From: Carthagonibacter sp032251515 | GTDB lineage: Bacteria > Gemmatimonadota > Gemmatimonadetes > Palauibacterales > Palauibacteraceae | Direction: 5' to 3' | DNA length: 64,000 nt | Assembly: GCA_032251515.1 (NCBI GenBank) | Contig: JAVVDU010000008.1 | Span: 16,758-80,757, forward strand | Shown: positions 8,165 to 15,789 of the stretch, in pieces | Layout: the number at the start of each line of letters is the position of its first letter | Position numbering within the stretch: position 1 is the stretch's first letter | Made by a program: the position numbers and the translations under genes | The notes under the pieces: generated by a model | The model's input: only the letters and a program-made list of their open reading frames with translations | Database searches by the model: none | What the model was told of the DNA's origin: nothing

Positions 8165-9835
8165 ATGCGCATCCCCGGCCCCGCTCTCGCCCTGCTTCTC
8201 CTCGTCTCTCCCTGCTCCGGACAGGAGGCGGGGGAGCCGCCCGATCCGTACGACTCTGGCGGGCGGCTGGACGCGAGCCAGGCGGCCTACGACGTGGAGT
8301 TCTACGACCTCGCGGTGCGGCTGGAGCCGCGTGACAGCACGCTCGCGGGCACCCTGACCTTGACCGCCCGCCTGGTGGCGGTCGAGCCCGCGATCTCGCT
8401 GGACCTGGACCCGCGGCTGGAGGTGCGGGAGGTGACGGCCGCCGTGGAGCACGCCCCGTCCGCCGCCGCGGACTGGTCCCGGGACCGGGGCCGGATCCGC
8501 GTACCGCTGCCGGAAGGGATCGCCGCCGGTGACCGGTTCACCGTCCGGGTCGAGTACGGCGGGCGCCCGCGCGTCGCGCCGCGGCCTCCCTGGGACGGCG
8601 GCGTCACGTGGGCCCGGACGCCGTCGGGCGCGCCCTGGATCGCCACGTCGAACCAGACGATCGGCGCCGACGTGTGGTGGCCCGTGAAGGACCACATCTC
8701 CGACAAGCCGGATTCGGTGGCCCTGCACGTCACGGTGCCCGATCCGCTGGTCGTCGCCACCAACGGGCGATCGCGGGGGACGGAGCCGGCCGGCGAGGGC
8801 TGGACGACGTGGCACTGGTTCGTCTCCACGCCGATCTCCGTCTACAACGTGGCCCTGAACATCGCGCCGTACGTCCGTCTCGACACGACGGTCGCGAGCG
8901 TGGCGGGCGACACGTTTCCCGTCTCCTTCTGGGTGCTCCCGGAGAGCGAGGAGGCGGGCCGCGCGTTCCTGCCGGAGATCGTGCGGCAGCTGCGCTGGTT
9001 CGAGGAGACGCTGGGCCCGTACCCCTTCCGGGCCGACAAGTACGGGGTCGCCCAGACGCCGCACCTCGGGATGGAGCACCAGACGATCATTGCGTACGGG
9101 GCGGACTTCGCGAACGGCGCGATGACCGGCGGCGTGGACTGGGGCTTCGACGCGCTGCACCACCACGAGCTGTCGCACGAGTGGTGGGGCAACCTGGTGA
9201 CGAACGCGGACTGGAAGGACATGTGGCTGCACGAGGGATTCGGAACGTACATGCAGGCGCTGTACGTCCTGGACCTCCAGGGGGAGGCGCGCTACCTGGA
9301 GTACATGCGGAGCCTCCGCCCGCGGATCGGGAACCGGAAGCCCGTGGCGCCCCGCGAGGTCACGTCAGCGCGGGACATCTACGACGGGCACGACATCTAC
9401 TTCAAGGGCGCCTGGATCCTTCACACCCTCCGCTGGAAGATCGGCGACGAGGCTCTACGCCGGGCCCTGCGCCGCATGGCCTACCCGGACGAGGCGCGCC
9501 GGCGTGCCGTGGACGGGTCGCAGGTACGGTTCGCGGACACAGAGGAGTTCCGCCGCATCGCGGAGGAGGCGTCGGGCGAGGACCTGGAGCGCTTCTTCGA
9601 GGTCTACGTGTACGGCGCCGGCCTGCCCGAGCTCGAGGTGTCGCGCGGCGAGGAGACCGTGGAGCTCGCCTGGCGCGCCCCGGACGGGAAGCCGTTCGAG
9701 CTTCCCGTCCCGGTCCGGGTGGGCGGCGAGCTGCGGCGGGTCGAGATGCCCGGGGGGCGCGCGACCGTGGAGGCGCCCGGCGGCTCGGCGGTCATCGATC
9801 CGGAGGGCCGGATCCTGTACGAGAGCGGGCACTGA
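8165..9835 (+). CDS. Exported M1-family zinc aminopeptidase
   Basis: A 556-residue metallopeptidase. ATG 8165 gives a signal peptide (residues 1-20, LALLLLVSPCSG). The family features are a GMEHQT segment (variant of the GAMEN exopeptidase motif) and the zinc site HExxH-x18-E, at His334, Glu335, His338 and Glu357 within HELSHEWWGN and HEGFGTYM. The C-terminal third is short, so the enzyme resembles compact bacterial M1 enzymes. It likely trims N-terminal residues from peptides in the periplasm. It fits with the other exported hydrolases nearby (glycosylasparaginase-like, M28 peptidase) as part of protein scavenging. Confidence 0.9.
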   Translation: MRIPGPALALLLLVSPCSGQEAGEPPDPYDSGGRLDASQAAYDVEFYDLAVRLEPRDSTLAGTLTLTARLVAVEPAISLDLDPRLEVREVTAAVEHAPSAAADWSRDRGRIRVPLPEGIAAGDRFTVRVEYGGRPRVAPRPPWDGGVTWARTPSGAPWIATSNQTIGADVWWPVKDHISDKPDSVALHVTVPDPLVVATNGRSRGTEPAGEGWTTWHWFVSTPISVYNVALNIAPYVRLDTTVASVAGDTFPVSFWVLPESEEAGRAFLPEIVRQLRWFEETLGPYPFRADKYGVAQTPHLGMEHQTIIAYGADFANGAMTGGVDWGFDALHHHELSHEWWGNLVTNADWKDMWLHEGFGTYMQALYVLDLQGEARYLEYMRSLRPRIGNRKPVAPREVTSARDIYDGHDIYFKGAWILHTLRWKIGDEALRRALRRMAYPDEARRRAVDGSQVRFADTEEFRRIAEEASGEDLERFFEVYVYGAGLPELEVSRGEETVELAWRAPDGKPFELPVPVRVGGELRRVEMPGGRATVEAPGGSAVIDPEGRILYESGH

Positions 9836-9857
9836 TCCCCGCGAGCCGGACCGCGGC

Positions 9858-10922
9858 TCAGCCGCCGAACAGCGTCCCCTCGAAGCTCGAGAGCCCGGCC
9901 GCGTCGCGCACCGTCATGCGCGGCAGGCCGCGGTCGGGGTAGCTCCAGGCGGCACCGTACTCCCCCTCGCGGTTCACGGCGACGAACTTCTCGCCGGGCA
10001 TGAAGTCGTTGCCGATCGCCGCGTAGCGCCGGCGGATCATCGCCAGCGCGTCCTCGCAGGCCTCCTGGGGAGAGCGCCCGGCCCGCATCCGCTCGACCAT
10101 GAAGTACGAGGCGCAGGACTTGATCACGTCCTCGCCGCGCCCCGTCGCGCCGGCGGCGCCCACCTCGTTGTCCACGTACAGGCCGGCCCCGATGATCGGC
10201 GAATCGCCGATCCGGCCGGGGATCTTCCAGCTCAGGCCGCTGGTGCTCGTGATGCCGGCCACGTCGCCCCGTCCGTCCACCGCGAGCACGTTCACCGTGC
10301 CGTACGTGAATTCCTCCGTCGCGGGCAGACGGGCGTCCCGACGCTCGGCGAGGTGGTCCGGCGGACCCCAGTCGTCCGTCGCCCCCCGGTTCTCGCGCCA
10401 CCGCAGCCAGATCTGCCGGGCCTTCTCGGTGAGAAGCTCCTCCTCGCGGAACCCGAACGAGAGGGCGAAGTCCCGCGCGCCGCGCCCGACCAGCAGCACG
10501 TGGTCGGTCCGCTCCATGACGAGACGGGCGACGGAGGACGGGGTCCGGATCCCCTCCAGGGCGGCGACGGCGCCCGCGTTGTAGGTCCGGCCGTCCATGA
10601 TCGAAGCGTCGAGCTGGACCACGCCGTCCTCGTTCGGCAGGCCGCCGTATCCGACCGACGTGTCCTCGGGGTCGACCTCGATGACGTTCGTCGCCGTCTC
10701 GACGGCGTCGAGGGCGGAGCCTCCCGCCGTGAGAACCTCCCAGGCCGCCTCGGCGGCCCGGCGCCCCGTCTCGTTCGCGTGACTCGTCACGAGGATCGGG
10801 ACGGAGCCCGTCCCGCCGCGGCGAGGGGTCGCGTCGAGGCCGAGAGCCCGGGCGAGGACGGCGCCCGCTCCCAAGCCCGCTCCGCGCCCCAGGAATCCGC
10901 GCCGGCTGATCGGTGAAGGCAT
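9858..10922 (-). CDS. Tat-exported glycosylasparaginase-like Ntn-hydrolase
   Basis: A 354-residue precursor. ATG 10922 is chosen because it begins with a twin-arginine signal (SRRGFLG followed by a Gly/Ala-rich hydrophobic core). The mature protein follows the N4-(beta-N-acetylglucosaminyl)-L-asparaginase / isoaspartyl peptidase fold: an early GGSALDAVE segment, then TYGTVNVLAVD, where Thr209 is the expected autoprocessing site and N-terminal nucleophile of the beta chain, and GDSPIIGAGLYVDNEVG after it. It would cleave glycosyl-asparagine or beta-aspartyl bonds outside the cytoplasm. It is transcribed divergently from otsA and convergently with the M1 peptidase, with only 22 bp between the stops. 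Confidence 0.88.
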   Translation of the reverse strand: MPSPISRRGFLGRGAGLGAGAVLARALGLDATPRRGGTGSVPILVTSHANETGRRAAEAAWEVLTAGGSALDAVETATNVIEVDPEDTSVGYGGLPNEDGVVQLDASIMDGRTYNAGAVAALEGIRTPSSVARLVMERTDHVLLVGRGARDFALSFGFREEELLTEKARQIWLRWRENRGATDDWGPPDHLAERRDARLPATEEFTYGTVNVLAVDGRGDVAGITSTSGLSWKIPGRIGDSPIIGAGLYVDNEVGAAGATGRGEDVIKSCASYFMVERMRAGRSPQEACEDALAMIRRRYAAIGNDFMPGEKFVAVNREGEYGAAWSYPDRGLPRMTVRDAAGLSSFEGTLFGG

Positions 10923-11161
10923 GACTTCCTCCGCGCTCTGGAGACTTCCGGGCCGCCGTGCGGTCCGGGCCGGCCGCCGCGCCGGTCCGCGGGAACATAG
11001 GCCGCTCCGACTCCCGCGTCGACGTCGCGCGTTTCCGGAGCCGACGCGGGCGTCCGGCGGGCGTCGCACGTTTGCCCGCGCAGCGACCGATCGGCAGCTT
11101 GGACAGAGAACATCCATGCCCCTCGGGGCGATCCGCACCGTGCAGCGCCGGAGACCTCGAC

Positions 11162-12562
11162 GTGAGCCCGCTCAGCCGTTTCGTCCTCGTCGCCAATCGC
11201 CTCCCCGTCCGCTGGGACGAGGAGACCTCGGAGTGGCAGGTCAGCCCGGGCGGGCTCGTCAGCGCCCTCACCCCCGTCCTGCGCGAGCGGGACGGCGTGT
11301 GGGTCGGCTGGACGGGGATCGCCGACTTCCAGCCCGCGCCGTTCGACGAGGGGGGCATCCACCTCCATCCCGTCCCGGTCCATGCCGCCGAGGTCGAGCC
11401 CTACTACCACGGCTTCTGCAACGGAACGCTCTGGCCCCTCTACCACAACGCGATCCGCAGCCCGGAATTCCACCGCCACTGGTGGTGGCCCTACCACTAC
11501 GTGAACCGGCGGTTCGCGGACGTCGCGGCCAAACGCCTCGCGCCGGAGGGCGTGTGCTGGGTGCAGGACTACCAGATGCAGCTCGTACCGGCGATGCTCC
11601 GTGAGCATCGTCCCGGTGCCACGATCGGGTTCTTCCTGCACATCCCGTTTCCGCCCGTCGAGCTGTTCGCGTACCTGCCGTGGCGGCACGCCGTGATCGA
11701 GGGCCTGCTCGGCTCCGACGTGGTCGCCTTCCAGACCCGGCAGAGCCTCGAGAACTTCGCCGATGCCGCCCGGATGTTCGGGGGCGCGGAGCGCCACGGC
11801 GACGTGCTCCGCCACGAGGGCAGGCGGATCCGACTCCAGGCGTCGCCGATCTCGATCGACACCGAGAAGTTCGAGCGCCTGGCGGCCGACCCCGAGGTGG
11901 AGCGGATGTCCGCCGACATCCGGTCAGACGTGGGGCCGGGCCGGAAGATCGTGCTCGGCGTGGACCGCCTCGACTACACGAAGGGCATCGGCATCCGTCT
12001 CAAGGCCGTGCAGACCTTCTTCCAGGCGGCCCGCGACATGGGGCGCCTGGAGCGCGGGCGGGAGCCGGTACTCATCCAGCTGTCCGTTCCCAGCCGCGAG
12101 GAGGTCTCGGAGTACGCCTTGATGCGGGAGGAAGTCGAAGGGCTGGTCGGGCGGATCAACGGCGAGCTCGGCCGGCCGGGCTGGACTCCCATCACGTACA
12201 TGTACCGCCAGCTGGCTCAGCCGGAACTGGTCGCCTACTACCGGGCCGCGGACGTGATGCTGGTCACGCCCCTGGCCGACGGGATGAACCTGGTGGCCAA
12301 GGAATACGTCGCCACGCGGCTCGATGACACGGGAACGCTCGTCCTGAGCGAGTTCGCCGGCGCGGCCGCGGAGCTCGAGAAGGCCCTCCTCGTCAACCCC
12401 ATGGACGTGGACGGCCTCGCACACCGGCTTCTCGATGCGCTGGCCCTGTCGCCCGTGGAGCAGCGCGGCCGGATGGCGACGATGCGGCGGGCCGTGCGGG
12501 AGAACGACGTGTTCGCGTGGTCCCGCCGCTGCCTGGAGGCGCTGGAGGAGGAGGCTGGCTGA
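11162..12562 (+). CDS. otsA: Alpha,alpha-trehalose-6-phosphate synthase (GT20)
   Basis: Makes trehalose-6-phosphate from a nucleotide-glucose and glucose-6-phosphate in the cytoplasm. 466 residues from GTG 11162 (GGAGAC 6-8 bp upstream); from this start the protein opens at the GT20 N-terminus (FVLVANRLPVRW). Family signatures are SPGGLVSAL, WVQDYQMQLVP, FLHIPFPP, the DRLDYTKGI loop and TPLADGMNLVAKEY. The length equals the bare synthase without a fused phosphatase, and no otsB gene is in the window. A glucosylglycerol-phosphate synthase is the main alternative, since that family is closely related. An aldo/keto reductase gene follows after 35 bp, probably in the same transcript. Confidence 0.9.
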   Translation: MSPLSRFVLVANRLPVRWDEETSEWQVSPGGLVSALTPVLRERDGVWVGWTGIADFQPAPFDEGGIHLHPVPVHAAEVEPYYHGFCNGTLWPLYHNAIRSPEFHRHWWWPYHYVNRRFADVAAKRLAPEGVCWVQDYQMQLVPAMLREHRPGATIGFFLHIPFPPVELFAYLPWRHAVIEGLLGSDVVAFQTRQSLENFADAARMFGGAERHGDVLRHEGRRIRLQASPISIDTEKFERLAADPEVERMSADIRSDVGPGRKIVLGVDRLDYTKGIGIRLKAVQTFFQAARDMGRLERGREPVLIQLSVPSREEVSEYALMREEVEGLVGRINGELGRPGWTPITYMYRQLAQPELVAYYRAADVMLVTPLADGMNLVAKEYVATRLDDTGTLVLSEFAGAAAELEKALLVNPMDVDGLAHRLLDALALSPVEQRGRMATMRRAVRENDVFAWSRRCLEALEEEAG

Positions 12563-12597
12563 CGGCCGGCCGCGAACGAACCGGAGAGGAGAGCACG

Positions 12598-13638
12598 TTG
12601 CGATACCGACTGCTGGGGCGTAGCGGCCTGCGCGTCTCCGAGCTGGCGCTCGGCACGATGACGTTCGGCGAAGAGTGGGACTGGGGAGCCTCGAAGGAAG
12701 AGTCGAAGCGGCTGTTCGACGCATACGCCGAGGCCGGGGGAAACTTCCTCGACACGGCCAACCTGTACACCGGGGGCACGAGCGAGCGCTGGGTGGGCGA
12801 GTTCGTCGCATCCGACCGGGACCACTGGGTGGTGGCGACCAAGTACACACTGTCCACCCGCCGGGACGATCCGAACTTCAGCGGCAACCACCGCAAGAAC
12901 ATGGTCCAGGCCTGCGAGGCCAGCCTGCGCAGCCTCGACACCGACCGGATCGACCTCTACTGGGTGCACGCATGGGACTTCATGACCCCGGTCGAGGAGG
13001 TGATGCGCGGCCTCGACGATCTCGTGCGGGCCGGCAAGATCCTGTACGCCGGGATCTCGGACACGCCCGCCTGGATCGTGTCGCGCGCCAACACGATCGC
13101 CGACTTCCGGGGCTGGACGCCCTTCGTGGGACTCCAGATCCGTTACAGCCTCATCGACCGCAGCGCGGAGGCCGACCTCCTTCCCATGGCCCGGGCGCTG
13201 GACCTCGGCGTCACGCCGTGGAGCGTGCTGGGCGCCGGGGTCCTCACGGGCAAGTACAATGCGGGCGACGGGCCGGCGGACGGCCGGGCCGCGAAGGGGG
13301 CGGCCACGAAGGAGCGGAACCTGCGGATCGCCCGGGCGGTGGCGGACGTGGCGGACGAGATCGGCTGCACGCCGTCGCAGGTGGCCATCGCGTGGGCCCG
13401 GCGCGGGCCGGGCGTCGTCGTTCCCCTGCTGGGAGCCCGCGACCTCCGGCAGCTGGAAGAGAACCTGGGCGCCCGCGACGTGAAGCTCTCCGACGTCCAG
13501 GTGGCCCGCCTGGACGAGATCAGCCGTCCGGAGCTCGGGTTTCCGCACGATTTCCTCGCGGACCCGAAGACGCGGGACATCGTGACGGGCGGCACCGCGG
13601 ACCGGATCGACGACCACCGCGGCGGGGCCGTCGGCTGA
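12598..13638 (+). CDS. Aldo/keto reductase
   Basis: A 346-residue NADPH-dependent oxidoreductase of the YajO/Tas-like group. It starts at TTG 12598 with a good GGAGAGG site 10 bp upstream. The (beta/alpha)8 barrel features are visible: LGTMTFG near the N-terminus, FLDTANLYTGG with the catalytic Asp/Tyr pair, the Lys in VVATKYT, the His in YWVHAWD, and the C-terminal cofactor region VVPLLGAR. The substrate is not predictable. It lies 35 bp downstream of otsA, and a bidirectional hairpin terminator follows. Confidence 0.88.
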   Translation: MRYRLLGRSGLRVSELALGTMTFGEEWDWGASKEESKRLFDAYAEAGGNFLDTANLYTGGTSERWVGEFVASDRDHWVVATKYTLSTRRDDPNFSGNHRKNMVQACEASLRSLDTDRIDLYWVHAWDFMTPVEEVMRGLDDLVRAGKILYAGISDTPAWIVSRANTIADFRGWTPFVGLQIRYSLIDRSAEADLLPMARALDLGVTPWSVLGAGVLTGKYNAGDGPADGRAAKGAATKERNLRIARAVADVADEIGCTPSQVAIAWARRGPGVVVPLLGARDLRQLEENLGARDVKLSDVQVARLDEISRPELGFPHDFLADPKTRDIVTGGTADRIDDHRGGAVG

Positions 13639-13645
13639 GCCCGTC

Positions 13646-13672
13646 CCCCGGCGCTTCCCGGCAGCGCCGGGG
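13646..13672. terminator. Bidirectional hairpin terminator
   Basis: A perfect 10-bp inverted repeat (CCCCGGCGCT) with a 7-nt loop lies between the convergent aldo/keto reductase and PCuAC genes. It has no U-tract on either side. Confidence 0.6.
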
Positions 13673-13719
13673 CCATCGCTCCGGTCTGCCGGCGGCGGCG
13701 GTGACCGGGCGCGTCGCGG

Positions 13720-14190
13720 TCAGAGGGGCCGGACGGGCACCCGGACCCGCAGCTCGCCGGACCGCTCGAACTCGAGCGTGACCTCGATGGTGTCCCCCGG
13801 GGCCAGGGACGCGGCGAGGCCCATCAGCATCAGGTGCCGTCCGCCCGGCTCGAACCGCACCTCCGCGCCGGCGGGCACCTCCACGGCGTCCAGGTGGCGC
13901 ATGCCGGCCACGCCCCGCTCGTCCACGAACGTCTCGTGGATCATGGTGCGATCCGCTCCCGCGTACCGGGCGGCCACGAGCCGGTCGGCCTGCCCGCCGT
14001 GGTTCGCGGCCGTGAAATAGACGGCGCCGTTCGACGGGGCGTCCGGCGCGACGGCCGCGGCGCGCGCCCACGCCTCGGTCACCTGGAGCTCCGGTTCCCC
14101 GGGCGTCTCCCCGGCGCCCCCGCAGGCCGCCGCGGCGGCGGCCAGGAGGATGGCCGGGAGCACGGCCGGGGTCCGTCTGCGCGGTCTCAT
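13720..14190 (-). CDS. PCuAC-type periplasmic copper chaperone, lipoprotein
   Basis: A 156-residue protein with a signal peptide and lipobox-like AAAAC at about residue 23, then a cupredoxin-like DUF461/PCuAC domain. The copper motif H(M)x10Mx21HxM is seen as MIHE, then Met and His in GMRHLD, and GGRHLMLMG. This protein family delivers Cu(I) to the CuA site of cytochrome c oxidase. It is the last gene of a three-gene operon with two Sco-like proteins, 11 bp apart, which supports a role in oxidase assembly. The start has GGAGGGATTC just upstream. Confidence 0.88.
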   Translation of the reverse strand: MRPRRRTPAVLPAILLAAAAAACGGAGETPGEPELQVTEAWARAAAVAPDAPSNGAVYFTAANHGGQADRLVAARYAGADRTMIHETFVDERGVAGMRHLDAVEVPAGAEVRFEPGGRHLMLMGLAASLAPGDTIEVTLEFERSGELRVRVPVRPL

Positions 14191-14201
14191 GAATCCCTCC
14201 T

Positions 14202-14915
14202 TCAGTCCGACAGCAGGAAACGCAGGTCGGCGGCCATCTCCTCGGCCGTCGCCGGCCCGCCCCAGATGAGACGGAGCCGTCCGTCGCGGTCCAGTGCGAG
14301 GATGGTGGCGGAGTGGTCCACCAGGTAGAAGTCGTCGTCCCCGCCGGCGCGATCGCCGCCCGCGGCATTCCCCCCGTCCGTGTCCTCCTGCGGCGCGGCG
14401 CGGGCGAAGAAGATGCCGAACGAGGACGCCACGTCGGCGATCGCCTGCGGCGATCCGGACAGGCCTGTGAACGACGGATCGAAGCCCCGCGCGTAGGCCG
14501 TCGCCCGCTCCGGGGTGTCCCGCTCCGGGTCCACCGACACGAACACGACGCGCACCCCGTCCCCCGCCGGGCCGAGCAGCTCCCGGGCCTGGCGCAGCCG
14601 CTGCAGGGTGAAGGGGCAGATGTCCGGACAGAACGTGTAGCCGAAGAACAGGACGGTCACGGTGCCGCGCAGGTCCGCCGAGGACACCGGGCCATCGCCC
14701 GACGCGAGCGTGAACTCCGGCACGGGCATCGGAGGCTCGATCAGCGATCCGTGCAGCGCGCCGGCGTCCCCCGCCCCGGCGCGGCCGACCACCAGGCCGC
14801 CCGCCGCGGCGAGGGCGACGAGCAGGGCCGTCGACGCCCAGAGCAGCGCCGGGCGCGGGCGTCCGCGGCGGGCCGACGGCGGCGTCTCCCGGGGCCCGGC
14901 GATGGAGTCCGTCAT
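14202..14915 (-). CDS. SCO1/SenC-family copper/thiol protein
   Basis: A 237-residue membrane-anchored thioredoxin-fold protein. One transmembrane helix (about residues 25-45) leads into the Sco domain. The copper site is complete: Cys-x3-Cys in TFCPDICP and the distant His in YLVDHSATI. The segment between these holds a Gly/Asp-rich insertion (GGNAAGGDRAGGDDD), longer than in most family members. It would carry copper or reduce the CuA cysteines during cytochrome oxidase assembly. I start it at ATG 14915, which has a very strong GGAGG site; a much longer open frame upstream has no homology. Confidence 0.9.
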   Translation of the reverse strand: MTDSIAGPRETPPSARRGRPRPALLWASTALLVALAAAGGLVVGRAGAGDAGALHGSLIEPPMPVPEFTLASGDGPVSSADLRGTVTVLFFGYTFCPDICPFTLQRLRQARELLGPAGDGVRVVFVSVDPERDTPERATAYARGFDPSFTGLSGSPQAIADVASSFGIFFARAAPQEDTDGGNAAGGDRAGGDDDFYLVDHSATILALDRDGRLRLIWGGPATAEEMAADLRFLLSD

Positions 14916-14932
14916 CGGATCCTCCCCCCCGT

Positions 14933-15601
14933 TCAGTTCGAGTAGCAGGACAGGAAATGGGCCGCCTCGTAGGCGAACCGCATCGCGCCCCCGGCGCGGG
15001 CCTCCACCGCCAGCTCGCGCATGTGGCCGAGGATCCGCTGCGGATCCGGCGCGCCGAGCCGATACTCCACCCGGCGGATGCCCAGTCCGTCGACTAGCAC
15101 GAGCACCGGGTCGTAGCGGAACGCCCCGTCCGCCTGCCGCTCGTACCAGACGCCGAACGCCTCTCCCACCAGGCGCCGCGCCGCGGTCGTGTCGGTCGGC
15201 ACCGCGAAGCTCCACGTGCCGGGGCGCGCCCCGGCGGCCCGGGCGGCGGCCTGCAGCGTCGCCGGTGCGTCGTTCGCCGGGTCGAACGACACCGTCACGA
15301 GTCGCACCGGCGGCGCCCCGGGGAGCTCGGCCAGCCCCTCCTGCACGGCGGCCATCGCCGACACCACTCCCCGGCACCCGTCGGCGCACGTCCCGTGGGC
15401 GAACCCGTACAGCGTCATGTGGCCCTTCAGGTCGTCGCTCGTCAGGCGCCGACCGTCCTCGTCGGTCAGGGCGAGCCCTGGCGCCACGGACAGGCGGGGG
15501 ATCACGGTGACGGGACGGAAGGCGACGAAGGCGGCGGGTGCCGCGGCGACGACGAGCAGGACCGCCGCGAGGGCGATCTGCCAGGGCCGGAGACGGGTCA
15601 C
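14933..15601 (-). CDS. Second SCO1/SenC-like protein, lacking the copper-binding His
   Basis: A 222-residue paralogue with an N-terminal membrane helix (about residues 8-28) and GTG start. It keeps a CxxxC pair in GTCADGCRG, but the position of the third copper ligand reads YDPVLVLVD rather than the DHS of its neighbour, so the His appears lost. The C-terminus has an unusual tail with a further cysteine (HFLSCYSN). The gene opens the copper operon, 17 bp before the complete Sco gene. It may work as a thiol oxidoreductase rather than a copper carrier; this is inference. Confidence 0.8.
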   Translation of the reverse strand: MTRLRPWQIALAAVLLVVAAAPAAFVAFRPVTVIPRLSVAPGLALTDEDGRRLTSDDLKGHMTLYGFAHGTCADGCRGVVSAMAAVQEGLAELPGAPPVRLVTVSFDPANDAPATLQAAARAAGARPGTWSFAVPTDTTAARRLVGEAFGVWYERQADGAFRYDPVLVLVDGLGIRRVEYRLGAPDPQRILGHMRELAVEARAGGAMRFAYEAAHFLSCYSN

Positions 15602-15698
15602 GGGACGGATTCTCTACCCGGAGTCGAAAGCGCGATGGGCGGGGCCGCGGCCCCGTCGGCCCGGCGAACATACGGGCCGCACGGCGGGAGTTCCAGAT

Positions 15699-15734
15699 GG
15701 GCGGCCCCACGGGTGGAACCGGAGGGGGCCGCCC
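15699..15734. other. Perfect hairpin in the leader of the M28 peptidase gene
   Basis: A 10-bp perfect inverted repeat (GGGCGGCCCC) with a 16-nt loop ends 55 bp before the M28 start codon. It lies in the divergent region between the Sco-like gene and the peptidase gene, so it is not in a usual terminator place. Confidence 0.4.
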
Positions 15735-15789
15735 CACGTACTGCGAGCGACAGCCGCTTCCGATCACCCCCCGCGGGAAGGGAACCTCC

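Noticed and set aside
5768..9232. A 1154-codon minus-strand open frame opposite the first TonB receptor and the M1 peptidase
   Set aside because: Same reason: it covers two clear plus-strand genes and the terminator between them, and its sequence has no domain.
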